NCBI GenBank assembly: GCA_016213775.1
Contig: JACQZR010000235.1
Location: 1-45,556, forward strand
Length of the DNA: 45,556 bases
Direction: 5' to 3'
Origin: Acidobacteriota bacterium
Lineage (GTDB): Bacteria > Acidobacteriota > Terriglobia > Bryobacterales > Bryobacteraceae
Below the pieces are notes generated by a model. That model was not told where the DNA came from. It saw nothing but the letters and a program-made list of their open reading frames with translations, and searched no databases. Below, in pieces: positions 8,325-16,856 of this stretch. A program made the position numbers and the translations under genes. Each line of letters opens with the position of its first letter. Position 1 is the stretch's first letter.

Positions 8325-9131
8325 ATGCGCTGTAAGCGTCAATCCGGAGCCGAGTGGCTGACCAGCGGCGAGGCTGCCCGAATGTGTTCCGTCACTATCG
8401 ACGCAGTCCAGAAGTGGATTAGGCAGGGACGCTTGACTGCGCAAAGAACCGCCGGTGGCCATTACCGGATCGCCCGACGCGATATTGAGCCGTTTGCTAC
8501 GGCAACAGCGCCGTCCCGATGGTTTCGGTCGCCACCGGAGAAGTGCAGGCCGCAACCCCTGCGCTGCTGGGAATACTTGAGCGTAAACGGCGCCGTACAT
8601 GAGGATTGCCTGAAGTGTGTCGTCTATCGGATACGCGCTTCCTGGTGTTTCGCGGTTCTTGGGAAGACCGAAGCGAGGGAGCTCTCGCAGTCGTTCTGCC
8701 GGGGACAGTCGGCATGCCAGGAGTGCGCTTATTACCAGCAAGTCTGCTCTCTCCCACCGCGGGTTCTGGTCGTTGGCCCAGCGGCAGCGATGCGACAAAT
8801 GCTGGGCGACAGCAGAGCTTCCGGACTATCGCTGGAATTTGCCAGTGGCGCATACCAGACCTCCACTTTGATCGGCGTGTTCCGGCCGGTTTTTGTCCTC
8901 GTGGACGAAGAAATGCTGCGGCCGGGCAAATCCGATCTCTTGGATGGCTTGGCGCATGACACGCGGACCCCGGGATTGAAAGTGATTCTCGCTGTTTCCG
9001 GCGGCAATTCGCTTCCCCTCGCGGGTGATGAAAAGCTCTTCGACGGCTACATTACAAAGCCGTTCGATTGTCAAGACCTTGCCGCCTTTCTGGCCCACAT
9101 TAACGTCGAGAGAGTGGCCGAAGGCGCTTGA
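8325..9131 (+). CDS. MerR/excisionase-type HTH regulator with Cys-rich middle and receiver-like C-terminus
   Basis: 268 residues. Residues 10-50 form a helix-turn-helix of the excisionase/MerR kind (LTSGEAARMCSVTIDAVQKW followed by GGHYRI). Residues 74-141 hold nine cysteines (74, 81, 95, 98, 108, 125, 131, 134, 141), including C..C pairs at 95/98 and 131/134; these could bind a metal or an iron-sulfur cluster. Residues 146-258 resemble a CheY-like receiver: beta strand RVLVVG, acceptor-like D194 in VLVDEE and the conserved Lys in ITKPF (K245). The acidic pair expected at the end of strand 1 is missing, so phosphorylation is doubtful. Predicted DNA-binding regulator sensing a redox or metal signal. 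The HAF-repeat gene starts 25 bases downstream and probably shares its transcript. Confidence 0.75.
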   Translation: MRCKRQSGAEWLTSGEAARMCSVTIDAVQKWIRQGRLTAQRTAGGHYRIARRDIEPFATATAPSRWFRSPPEKCRPQPLRCWEYLSVNGAVHEDCLKCVVYRIRASWCFAVLGKTEARELSQSFCRGQSACQECAYYQQVCSLPPRVLVVGPAAAMRQMLGDSRASGLSLEFASGAYQTSTLIGVFRPVFVLVDEEMLRPGKSDLLDGLAHDTRTPGLKVILAVSGGNSLPLAGDEKLFDGYITKPFDCQDLAAFLAHINVERVAEGA

Positions 9132-9156
9132 ATTCAAAATATTATTGGAGGGCGTC

Positions 9157-10071
9157 ATGTTTGCACGGAACTTGAAACGTTTGGTGTGTCTGCTCGCGGT
9201 CTGCATGTCCGCCGTCCTTGGGCAGACGCTCGAGTTTACGACAGTCGACTATCCGGGCGCAGTTGGAACGAATGCCCGGGCAATCAGTAACGAAGGTGTC
9301 GTCTTGGGTTCATGGTCGGATAGTAGCGGGAATTCTCACGGATTCCTGTTGATCGACAAGGCCATGGTTTCGTTCGATTGCGCGGGCGCTGTCGCCACTA
9401 TTCCCCGAGCGATGAACAGCAGCCATGAGGCGGTGGGTACATCTAAGGATGCCGCGGGGAAATGGGCTGGCTTCTATGTTCGATTAGCCGATCCTTCCTC
9501 CTGGACGTCCGCCGGCGCCAAGTGTACTCGCATTGAACCGAAGGGTTCCATAGGGCGGAACTCGGGCAACGCAGCCTTCGGCATCAGCGAGTCCGGCGAA
9601 ATCGCCGGTTGGTACGATGACGAACAAAACAAGTGGCGTGGGTATCTGTACCGTGACGGGGTCTACTTGACATACGACATGGTACAGGGAGCGGAGGACA
9701 GTCCGTTAGGTATGTCGCCCTTGGCCTTGTCGCCGCAGGGAGATTTAATCGGCCATATGCAGGTGACCGGATCCCGGATGAGGGGCTGGGTCATTCGCAA
9801 CGGCAAAACGCAGTTCCTCGACTACCCGCCGGGAGAGTTGAACGGCATGACTTGCGGCTTCGCGGGCAACTCCAAAGGCGAGATCGTTGGACACTATCAA
9901 CGCAGCGGGGAGATGATCCGCGGCTTGTACTTCAAGGACGGTGTTTACGCTACTTTCGTTTTCCCAAACTCCAAAAGGACCGATGGTCAGGGAATTAATG
10001 ACAACGGTGTCATTGTTGGTTACTACGTTGACCAGGCGGACAAGGTGCATGGGTTCGTCGCACGGCGCTAG
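9157..10071 (+). CDS. Exported HAF-repeat protein
   Basis: 304 residues from the ATG preceded by TTGGAGG; earlier in-frame codons run back into the regulator gene and were not used. The N-terminus is a signal peptide (MFARNLKRLVCLLAVCMSAV, cut near LGQ). The mature part is built of roughly six repeats of about 40-45 residues, each with the pattern N..G.IVG.Y.D..G..HGF followed by G....FD.P. Examples are NEGVVLGSW, SESGEIAGWY, SKGEIVGHY and NDNGVIVGYY. This is the HAF extracellular repeat family, probably a beta-propeller-like surface protein. No enzyme motif is seen. The molecular role of such proteins is not established. Confidence 0.8.
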   Translation: MFARNLKRLVCLLAVCMSAVLGQTLEFTTVDYPGAVGTNARAISNEGVVLGSWSDSSGNSHGFLLIDKAMVSFDCAGAVATIPRAMNSSHEAVGTSKDAAGKWAGFYVRLADPSSWTSAGAKCTRIEPKGSIGRNSGNAAFGISESGEIAGWYDDEQNKWRGYLYRDGVYLTYDMVQGAEDSPLGMSPLALSPQGDLIGHMQVTGSRMRGWVIRNGKTQFLDYPPGELNGMTCGFAGNSKGEIVGHYQRSGEMIRGLYFKDGVYATFVFPNSKRTDGQGINDNGVIVGYYVDQADKVHGFVARR

Positions 10072-10132
10072 CAACTGGCCACACGCCGATATATAGTGTT
10101 GTCCTCAACGACCAACTCCGCACGCGCCGTCA

Positions 10133-13100
10133 TCAGAAGCTGAATCGCAACGCGAATTGCAGAATGCGGGGCTCCCCGGCGCCGGTGATGCGCATGAAGT
10201 TCCCCGAATTCTGAGCCGCCGTCGGATTATTCAGATTCACCTTGTTAATAGCGTTGAATGCCTCAAACCGGAATTGCGTGTTTACTCGCTCCGTAATGCG
10301 GAAGCTCTTGTGCAATCCCATGTCGAGGCTCGCCAGACCCGGCCCGCGGAACCGGTTGCGCCCGAGGTTGCCGAACGTGCCGAGCGCGTTTGGGGCGAAC
10401 GCCGCCTTGCTGAGGTATTGCAGAATCACGTCGTCGCGGCTGCGATTCCCCGAAATGTACGGATCGCCGATCAGATCCGCGCGTTGCCCGCCCGTTCCGC
10501 TGCGGGCATTATCGACGCCGCTCCCGACGGTGAACGGGTATCCGCTTTGCAGCGTGACGATGCTGGTGAGATTCCAACCCCCAAGCAGTGTATTCACAGC
10601 CTTGCTGTCAAAACGCACCGGCAGCTCCCACAATCCCGATGCGGTGAACACGTGCGTGTGATCGAAATCAGAGGGACCCTTGTCAAACCCGGTATTGAAA
10701 GGGTTGCTGTGGCTGACACTGTTTCCCTTATTGGCCGATCCGTCGTCGATACTCTTTGACCACATGTAATTGGCGAGCAGCGAGAAACCCTTGCTGAAGC
10801 GCCGCTCCGCCGTAAGCTGCAGCGAGTGAAACGTGGAATTGCTGACGGGTTCGATCAGCGTCATGTTGCCGAATCCGAGCGGGGCGTAGAGACGGCGCTG
10901 ATTGGTGGTGGCCGTTGTGGCGCCCACTGCGTAGATCGCCGGATTCAGTTCGCGTCCGCTAAACAGGCGTGTGCCCTTCGATCCGGCGTAGGCTACGCGT
11001 GTGATAAACCCGCCGGCCACCTGTCGTTCGAGCGTGAGGTTGAACGACTGGAGGTTGGGATTGCGCATGTGCTCCTCATAGAGGAAAGCTGTGTGAGGCA
11101 GCACGAACCGCACAGTACTCGGAGGATTCAGAGGGGCGGGGAAGGGATTCGTGGCCCCGGCGTACGGGTCAGTGAAGCTGTTCGCTGCGTTCCCGTTCAG
11201 GCTGACGACAGTGCCGAAGGGCCCTTGCGTCGCGGCCGAATTGGTGGACAGCGTCGAGACGCGGTCAAAGAAGATCCCGTACCCGCCCCGGATACTGGTT
11301 TTGCCATCGCCGAAAACATCGTATGCAAAGCCTACCCGCGGCGCGATGTTGTTCCAGGCGGTGTTAAAGCCGCCGTCGGGCAGCCCGGGATCGCCGGGGT
11401 ACAGCACACCCCGCGGAGCATTGGGGTACCGCGTCGATTGCTGTCCCGGACGCCACGCCGAGAGCTTGCCCAGCGAGTCCGTGTACGGGAAGTACGGATC
11501 CCACCGCACGCCGAGGTTCAATGTGAACCGCCGCGTCACCTTCCAGGAATCGTCCGCATACAGCGCGAGTATGTTGAAGCGCGTGTTCTTGTATTCGCCG
11601 ATTCCCTGGACCATCGTGAAAAACTTGCCGATAAAGAAGTCCGCCAGGGAATCCGTAGTAAACGGCGCCGATCCGTTCCAGGCAAACTGGCCGTTGGCGC
11701 GGAAATTATTCACCACATCGCCGACGCCATGTCCCACTTCGCCGCCGAAGGTGAACTGATGTTTCCCCCTCGACCATCGAACCGTGTCGCTGAACTGATA
11801 CTCGTCACGGAAGAAGTTATTCGTATCGCCGGTGTTCAGTGTCCCGAAGTAGCCGGCCACGGTGAGATGATACTGCGGCTGCTTATCGTTGTACATCTTT
11901 GCGCCGAGGTCGGCGATGCTCTTGCTTGGGTAAATGGGGCTCACGGGACCGTCAGTATGGTTATAAGCAAAAAGGAAACTGTTGAGCACTCGCGGCGAGA
12001 TCACATGCGTGTCGCTCACCGATACGCTGCGGTTGTCCCAGGTGCGTGCGGTCACAACAGCCAAGTAGTTGGCCGGGTCAAGGTGGCCAGGCGTCAGCGC
12101 CCACGACTTGTAGAAGCGCCCACTCAGCCGGTTCTTACTCGTGATCTGCTGATCGCCACGAATGAGAATCTGATCGTCGTCATAGTTGCTGACCGTGGAG
12201 TAGCTGATACGGTTGCCGCTCACAGGCGTGGGCAAAAAGCTGTCGGCAATCGTCTTGCTGATCGGATTGAACTGCGAAAGCGGAATCCGGTTGTTGGGAT
12301 AAACGCCCCCGCCGAAAGGGTCCCGTAGCGCCTTGCCCGGAAGGAGCTCCGAAAAATCGCCGGCCTTCTGTGCCGCCGTAGGCACGATGTTGTTCGTCGA
12401 GCTCGGAACGCGGCGTAGCTTCTGCCCCTGATAGGAGAAGAAGAAGAACGACTTGTTCTTGCCGTTGTAGAGTTTCGGAATGAGCACGGGGCCGCCGAAC
12501 GTGAATCCGTACTGATTCCTTTTCAGACCGTCGTCCACTTTCACGTCTCTTCCATTCGCATCCTTGATGAAGGGAGCGAAGCGATTGGCGGCGTTCACGG
12601 ACTTGTTGCGCAGGTATTCGAACACGACTCCGTGGAACTCATTCGTGCCGGACTTCGTCACCGCGTTGACCAGGCCGCCCCCCTGCCGCCCAAACTCGGC
12701 GCTGAAGTTGTTCGTCTGCACGCTGAACTCCTGCAATGCATCGGGACTCGGCATCGGGTTGGGCGCATTGGTGTAGTGGTCGTTGTTCTGTGCGCCGTCG
12801 AGAACGTAGTTGGTAGCGTTGGCGCGGCCGCCATTCACCGATACTCCCTGAACGCCGGGATACGTCGTTCCGGACGTGACGTCTGATCCCTGCGCGATTT
12901 GCACTCCGGCCACCAGGCGCATCAATTGTGTGGGATTGCGGCCGTTCAGCGGCAAATCCTCAATGCGCTTCTGATCGACAACGGTCTTCAAGGTTGCCGA
13001 ACTGGTATCCACCGCCAGGGCCTGACTGCTCACCGTGACTGTTTCGGTTGCCGTGCCGATGGCGAGGTTGATGTCCACGCGCGCCACCTCATTCACCTGG

Positions 13101-13393
13101 AGCCGGATCCCCCCGCTCTCAAAGCGTTTGAAGCCCTGCATCTCCGCCGTGAGGCGATAAACACCCACTGGCACCGCGCGAATGGTGTATTGGCCATCGC
13201 TGTCCGTCGTGGTCTGGAACCGTGCGCTGGTCCCTTCATTGATGGCAATTACCGTGATGGAAGGCACCGCCGCCCCGGATGGGTCTTTGGCAACCCCCGC
13301 AATGGATGCCGTCACGTTTTGTGAAAGAGCGACAAGAGCGCTCGTGCACACAAGAATGATAGTGGCGAGAACGCGGCTCACTATGTGTTTCAT
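10133..13393 (-). CDS. Oar-like TonB-dependent outer-membrane receptor
   Basis: 1086 residues. A signal peptide (about 1-24, cut after LSQ) is followed by a carboxypeptidase-regulatory beta-sandwich (about 27-112, with KDPSGAAVPSITV and the typical GVYRLTAEMQGFK). The plug domain follows, with IEDLPLNGRNPTQLMRLV near 145-162. The long C-terminal part is a beta-barrel with alternating aromatic strands such as SFFFFSYQGQKLRR. The chain ends in Phe (RFSF), as expected for an outer-membrane barrel. This architecture is the Oar/TonB-dependent family that is highly expanded in Acidobacteriota. Import of oligosaccharides or peptides is the usual guess; the substrate is not readable. Two double-hairpin repeats lie between its start and the aminotransferase gene upstream. 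Confidence 0.9.
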   Translation of the reverse strand: MKHIVSRVLATIILVCTSALVALSQNVTASIAGVAKDPSGAAVPSITVIAINEGTSARFQTTTDSDGQYTIRAVPVGVYRLTAEMQGFKRFESGGIRLQVNEVARVDINLAIGTATETVTVSSQALAVDTSSATLKTVVDQKRIEDLPLNGRNPTQLMRLVAGVQIAQGSDVTSGTTYPGVQGVSVNGGRANATNYVLDGAQNNDHYTNAPNPMPSPDALQEFSVQTNNFSAEFGRQGGGLVNAVTKSGTNEFHGVVFEYLRNKSVNAANRFAPFIKDANGRDVKVDDGLKRNQYGFTFGGPVLIPKLYNGKNKSFFFFSYQGQKLRRVPSSTNNIVPTAAQKAGDFSELLPGKALRDPFGGGVYPNNRIPLSQFNPISKTIADSFLPTPVSGNRISYSTVSNYDDDQILIRGDQQITSKNRLSGRFYKSWALTPGHLDPANYLAVVTARTWDNRSVSVSDTHVISPRVLNSFLFAYNHTDGPVSPIYPSKSIADLGAKMYNDKQPQYHLTVAGYFGTLNTGDTNNFFRDEYQFSDTVRWSRGKHQFTFGGEVGHGVGDVVNNFRANGQFAWNGSAPFTTDSLADFFIGKFFTMVQGIGEYKNTRFNILALYADDSWKVTRRFTLNLGVRWDPYFPYTDSLGKLSAWRPGQQSTRYPNAPRGVLYPGDPGLPDGGFNTAWNNIAPRVGFAYDVFGDGKTSIRGGYGIFFDRVSTLSTNSAATQGPFGTVVSLNGNAANSFTDPYAGATNPFPAPLNPPSTVRFVLPHTAFLYEEHMRNPNLQSFNLTLERQVAGGFITRVAYAGSKGTRLFSGRELNPAIYAVGATTATTNQRRLYAPLGFGNMTLIEPVSNSTFHSLQLTAERRFSKGFSLLANYMWSKSIDDGSANKGNSVSHSNPFNTGFDKGPSDFDHTHVFTASGLWELPVRFDSKAVNTLLGGWNLTSIVTLQSGYPFTVGSGVDNARSGTGGQRADLIGDPYISGNRSRDDVILQYLSKAAFAPNALGTFGNLGRNRFRGPGLASLDMGLHKSFRITERVNTQFRFEAFNAINKVNLNNPTAAQNSGNFMRITGAGEPRILQFALRFSF

Positions 13394-13461
13394 GAGACTT
13401 CCCCCTATGCTGAAAAGCGCAGGACCACTCGCGCTGAAGCGTAGTATACCTCGCCGCGTCC

Positions 13462-13508
13462 TGTGGGGCGGCCAATCCTGGCCGCGGCTGGCCTTTCCAG
13501 GCCAGCCT
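13462..13508. repeat. Double-hairpin repeat, copy 1
   Basis: A 47-base unit repeated exactly 72 bases further on. It contains two adjoining stem-loops: GCGGCCA-ATCC-TGGCCGC (7 bp) and GGCTGGCCT-TTCC-AGGCCAGCC (9 bp). It resembles a REP/BIME-type intergenic element and could also end or stabilise a transcript. Confidence 0.85.
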
Positions 13509-13533
13509 CTGGAGTTTATACATTCCGCCGTCG

Positions 13534-13580
13534 TGTGGGGCGGCCAATCCTGGCCGCGGCTGGCCTTTCCAGGCCAGCCT
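13534..13580. repeat. Double-hairpin repeat, copy 2
   Basis: Identical to the first copy, in direct orientation, with a 25-base spacer between copies. Its right edge overlaps the TAG stop of the aminotransferase gene by two bases, so it sits directly at that gene's 3' end. Confidence 0.85.
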
Positions 13581-14763
13581 AAGCAACAACCGCTGCGTAG
13601 GCTGCCTTCGCGGCCTCAACACCGCTACCCTTCGCCGCGAACCCCTCCTCGCGCAGAGCGGTTTCCAATCCCGCCACCAGCGCGATGACGTTCTCCTCCG
13701 TCGCCAGCGGACCCATGATCCCGACGCGGAACACCTTGCCCGCCAGCGGTCCGAACCCTCCGAGAATCTCCATGTCCGTTGCCGCCAGCAGCCGTTTGCG
13801 CACCTTCAGATCCTCGATGCCCTCAGGCACCCGTGGCGTGTTGAGGCTCGTCAGCCGCTGCCCCGCCTTCACGTGCATCTCCATCCCCATCGCTTCAATG
13901 CCCGCCACAAACGCCTCGTGCGCGGCCTTGTGACGTGCCCACCGCTGCTCAATCCCCTCTTCGTGGATGCACAGCAGCCCTTCGCGCAATGCATAGAACA
14001 AGCTGATCGGCGCGGTGTGATGATACCGTCGCGCGCCTTCATAATAGTCCGCGAGCAGTTTCAGATCGAGATACCAATCCGCCGGCGTGGTCTTGCGATT
14101 CCTCAGCCATTCCATCGCTTTCGGCGACACGGTCACCGGCGCAAGTCCCGGAGGGCAGCTCAAACCCTTCTGCGTGCACGAATACGCGATGTCGATTCCG
14201 TTCGCATCCAACTCCACCGGCATCGTGCCGAGCGATGTAACGCAATCGGCAATCACCAGCGCGCCCACTTCATGCGCCGCCGCGCAGATCGCCTTCGATG
14301 TCTGGAACACACCGGTAGATGTTTCGGCCTGTACAAACCCAACCACGCTGGGCCGCTCCGCTCGAATGAATGCCGCAGCCTCCGCCTCATCGAATGCCTC
14401 GCCCCATGCCTTTTCGAGACGTACGACGTTTGCGCCCTGACGGCGGCCCATTTCACTGATGCGGTCACAGAAGAATCCATTGGCCAGCACCACGAACTTC
14501 GATCCCGGTTCCACGAAGTTGGCCACTGCGGTCTGCATGCCGGCGCTTCCGGTTCCCGACATCGCGAGCGTGAACTCGTTCGTCGTCCCAAAGGCCGTAC
14601 GCAGCATCTCGCGGCAGTCTTCCACAACTTCAAAGAAGTATGGATCCAGGTGGCTGACCACGGTTTTCGTCATCGCCTGGTACACGCGCGGATCGACCAT
14701 GGTTGGGCCGGGGCCGTACAACAAACGGCGCGGCGGATTCAAAGGGGCATAGGTTTTCGACAT
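13579..14763 (-). CDS. Class V aminotransferase (serine-pyruvate/alanine-glyoxylate type)
   Basis: PLP-dependent transaminase, 394 residues, normal family length. It starts with the family's LLYGPGPTMVDPRV (14-27). It shows the cofactor-binding SGTGSAGM (69-76), the QAETSTG segment (145-151), IADCVTSLG (171-179, D173 contacting the pyridine nitrogen) and the Schiff-base lysine K199 in CTQKGLSCPPG. The substrate-carboxylate arginine is R347 in VFRVGIMG. The fold and chemistry are secure. Whether glyoxylate, pyruvate or a ureido compound is used cannot be decided; no purine or photorespiration genes are adjacent. The ATG lies 15 bases after the stop of the upstream hydrolase gene, so the two are probably co-transcribed. 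The extreme C-terminus is Ala-rich and ends at the repeat element. Confidence 0.9.
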   Translation of the reverse strand: MSKTYAPLNPPRRLLYGPGPTMVDPRVYQAMTKTVVSHLDPYFFEVVEDCREMLRTAFGTTNEFTLAMSGTGSAGMQTAVANFVEPGSKFVVLANGFFCDRISEMGRRQGANVVRLEKAWGEAFDEAEAAAFIRAERPSVVGFVQAETSTGVFQTSKAICAAAHEVGALVIADCVTSLGTMPVELDANGIDIAYSCTQKGLSCPPGLAPVTVSPKAMEWLRNRKTTPADWYLDLKLLADYYEGARRYHHTAPISLFYALREGLLCIHEEGIEQRWARHKAAHEAFVAGIEAMGMEMHVKAGQRLTSLNTPRVPEGIEDLKVRKRLLAATDMEILGGFGPLAGKVFRVGIMGPLATEENVIALVAGLETALREEGFAAKGSGVEAAKAAYAAVVA

Positions 14764-14778
14764 GGGTATTTGAGCTTT

Positions 14779-16119
14779 CTACTTGGTATTCGATGTGTGT
14801 TTTTGGATCCACGTGGCGATCAGATCCAGCGCCACTGGTGACATCGTTTCCTCAATTTTCCCATACTCGGAAGGGACTCCGGTTTTCGCCGTCTGCAGCA
14901 GGTGATTGAGCTGCGGCATCTCCTTCACCGTGAAATCCTTGTTGCCCCCTTCCTTCAGCGCTTTCTCGATTGCCGGCAGGTTCTGCTTCGGCGCCACCTG
15001 CAAATCGAGCGAGCCGTTGATAGCCAGCACCGGGCATGTCACCTGCTTCAAATACTCCGCCGGATCAAGCTTGATAAACGTGCGGAACCACGGAGTCACC
15101 GCCTGTTTCGCCCCTGCCGCCCCGGCAATCGCCTGAATCTTCTCCCGGGCCTTCGTCTCGTCAGGTTCGGTTCGCAGGATTTCGAACACCCGCTCCTGCT
15201 GCTCCCGCGCCGCCTGGATCGCCCCTTCCGACAGGTTCATCGCGCGCGAGATCAGCGCCGATTGTTCCAGAATAATCTTATCCCCTGTCACTCCCGGCCC
15301 TGCCAACAATACGATGAAGCGCACGTCTTTCGATTGGGCCGCCGCCATCGGTGCGATGAGTCCGCCTTCGCTGTGGCCCAGCAATCCGATCTGCGTGCCG
15401 TCCACCTCCGGCCGCGACTTCAGAAACGACACACCCGCCAACACATCTTTCACAAAGCTCAGCGATGTGGATTCCGCAGCCTTTCCCGTTGACCCGCCTA
15501 TCCCCCGGTCATCCACGCGCAGCACGGCAATCCCCCGCCGCGTCAGATAATCCGAAAGCACAAGAAACGGTTTGTGCTGCATCAACGATTCGTTGCGGTC
15601 CTGCGCACCCGACCCCGTAATCAGCAGCACCGCCGGCGCAGGCTTGCGATTGCGCGGCGTCGTCAGTGTGCCGGCTATTCTCACGCCCGCTTCCAGGCTG
15701 TCATAGCTGACTTCGGTTTCATCGTAAGGATACGGCTTCACCGGCTCCTGCGGACGCGCCGCTTTCGGAATCTCCTTCACGCGCTTCAACACCAGCGGCA
15801 CGTTGGCCGCGCCCTGCAGCCAGTTGCCGTTGATCTCGTTGCCGTCCTCGGAGAGCTTGCCCTCCACTACACCGCGCACCGACGGAACCGGAATCAACAC
15901 CGTCGCGCCTTCCATCTTCACTATCCCGAGCGCAATGCCGTTGGCGCCTTGATCGAGCGAGTCCATCGTACCGGTCAACTCGCCGTTCTTCGATTCAATA
16001 TGGAAGGCAAGACGCAGTTCCGCCGCGCCGGCACTGATTGTTCCGAGCCAGTTCCCCGTCATGTCCGCTGCGCTGATGCTGCTAACGAAAAAGGTATAAA
16101 GAGTCAGAAGTCGAAGCAT
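14779..16119 (-). CDS. Exported alpha/beta hydrolase (S9/dienelactone-hydrolase-like) with N-terminal beta domain
   Basis: 446 residues. A signal peptide (about 1-18, cut after SAA) precedes a beta-rich domain (about 20-115, MTGNWLGTI...AAELRLAFHI) often found in front of this hydrolase family. The alpha/beta hydrolase covers about 130-440: oxyanion region LLITGSGAQDRN (165-176), DDRGIGGS (203-210), nucleophile elbow GHSEGG (S250), acid D372 in NGSLDLQV and His H406 in MPQLNHLL. The triad is therefore complete. It is probably a periplasmic esterase or peptidase; the substrate is unknown. It is followed 15 bases later by the aminotransferase gene. Its start lies six bases after the stop of the degraded toxin gene. 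Confidence 0.88.
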   Translation of the reverse strand: MLRLLTLYTFFVSSISAADMTGNWLGTISAGAAELRLAFHIESKNGELTGTMDSLDQGANGIALGIVKMEGATVLIPVPSVRGVVEGKLSEDGNEINGNWLQGAANVPLVLKRVKEIPKAARPQEPVKPYPYDETEVSYDSLEAGVRIAGTLTTPRNRKPAPAVLLITGSGAQDRNESLMQHKPFLVLSDYLTRRGIAVLRVDDRGIGGSTGKAAESTSLSFVKDVLAGVSFLKSRPEVDGTQIGLLGHSEGGLIAPMAAAQSKDVRFIVLLAGPGVTGDKIILEQSALISRAMNLSEGAIQAAREQQERVFEILRTEPDETKAREKIQAIAGAAGAKQAVTPWFRTFIKLDPAEYLKQVTCPVLAINGSLDLQVAPKQNLPAIEKALKEGGNKDFTVKEMPQLNHLLQTAKTGVPSEYGKIEETMSPVALDLIATWIQKHTSNTK

Positions 16120-16125
16120 TTCCCT

Positions 16126-16382
16126 TCAGCATAGCAAGCACCTCCAATTCCTCATGTTGGCGGGTCCCCACGAACGGCAACGTAAGGCCTTCGCCGTCGC
16201 ATCCAACGGCTCGTAAAACACGGCGTACGGAAATCGTCGTACAAGCGCGCGACGGTAGCTCTCGTGAACAACAGGGTACAGCTCGGGCCTGCGCCGAATG
16301 CTCTCCAGACACGCATCGACAGAACTCAAAAACTCCTCACCCAGTCCGGTTCTTCTGGAGCGATCACCAGCTCAACGGGCAT
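16126..16382 (-). pseudogene. Decayed ParE/RelE-family toxin
   Basis: Two reading frames together make a ParE-type toxin. The ATG overlaps the antitoxin's end by 11 bases and reads MPVELVIAPE, a normal toxin N-terminus, then soon hits a stop. The remainder is in another frame: SRRTGLGEEFLSSVDACLES, then RRPELYPVVHESYRRAL and RRFPYAVFYE, which is the conserved core of the family. About 15-20 residues of the first helical hairpin that normally join the two parts are missing, so there has been a small deletion plus frameshift. The C-terminus (ANMRNWR) is also poorly conserved. The toxin is almost certainly inactive. An internal ATG could still give a 67-residue fragment. Confidence 0.7.
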
Positions 16383-16590
16383 AGCGCGCACCCACCTTGC
16401 GCTTCACCTCTTCCCAGGGCAGCCCCGACGCTGGGTTCTTCAGAAGATTCGCTTTCCTGCGTGCCAGTTCCTGCTTCTGCCAATCATGGACTGGGACGGC
16501 CTCTGGCGCGGCCGCAAGGTCGTCCCATAGATCTTCGACAAGTTGTAGTTTCTCGGAGGGGCTTAGATCAAAGATCGATGGTGAGTTCAC
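16372..16590 (-). CDS. Addiction-module antitoxin (TIGR02574-like)
   Basis: 72 residues from a GTG that has GGAG about seven bases upstream; the open frame extends further but the extra part lacks family similarity. The body, with LSPSEKLQLVEDLWDDLA (9-26), LARRKANLL (42-50) and LPWEEVKRKV (57-66), is the standard helical antitoxin that neutralises ParE/RelE-type toxins. The toxin reading frame overlaps its 3' end, the usual arrangement. Because that toxin is broken, the antitoxin is either a relict or a possible protector against related toxins elsewhere in the genome. The 266 bases upstream of the GTG hold nothing I can assign. Confidence 0.75.
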   Translation of the reverse strand: MNSPSIFDLSPSEKLQLVEDLWDDLAAAPEAVPVHDWQKQELARRKANLLKNPASGLPWEEVKRKVGARYAR

Positions 16591-16856
16591 TCTGGTCTCC
16601 ACTGCCAATTCTCTCAAATCGCCAGACCACCTGGCTGGAAGAACGCCCAATTCGCAGGTGTGGGCCGGGGGGTCCGTTCTGGAAACGACCCGTATCGCCA
16701 GCAGGTCCAGCGATTGCGGCGACGAAAGGCCACGCGCCGGGCCATATGCGGAATCGTCCCTCCCGCACAAACGCCCGTAGCAGAGGAAACGCAAACTGAG
16801 AAGCTTGCAGCCGGGTGATGTCTGACTTCGCGGGTGGCCAGTCGTCTCCGGAAACC

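Noticed and set aside
10826-12328. 500-codon open frame opposite the first Oar receptor
   Set aside because: No recognisable motif, Arg/Val-rich, and it lies wholly inside a certain gene.
16591-16856. Upstream extension of the antitoxin frame, and another open frame here
   Set aside because: Neither matches a known protein; the antitoxin family starts at the internal GTG with a ribosome site.
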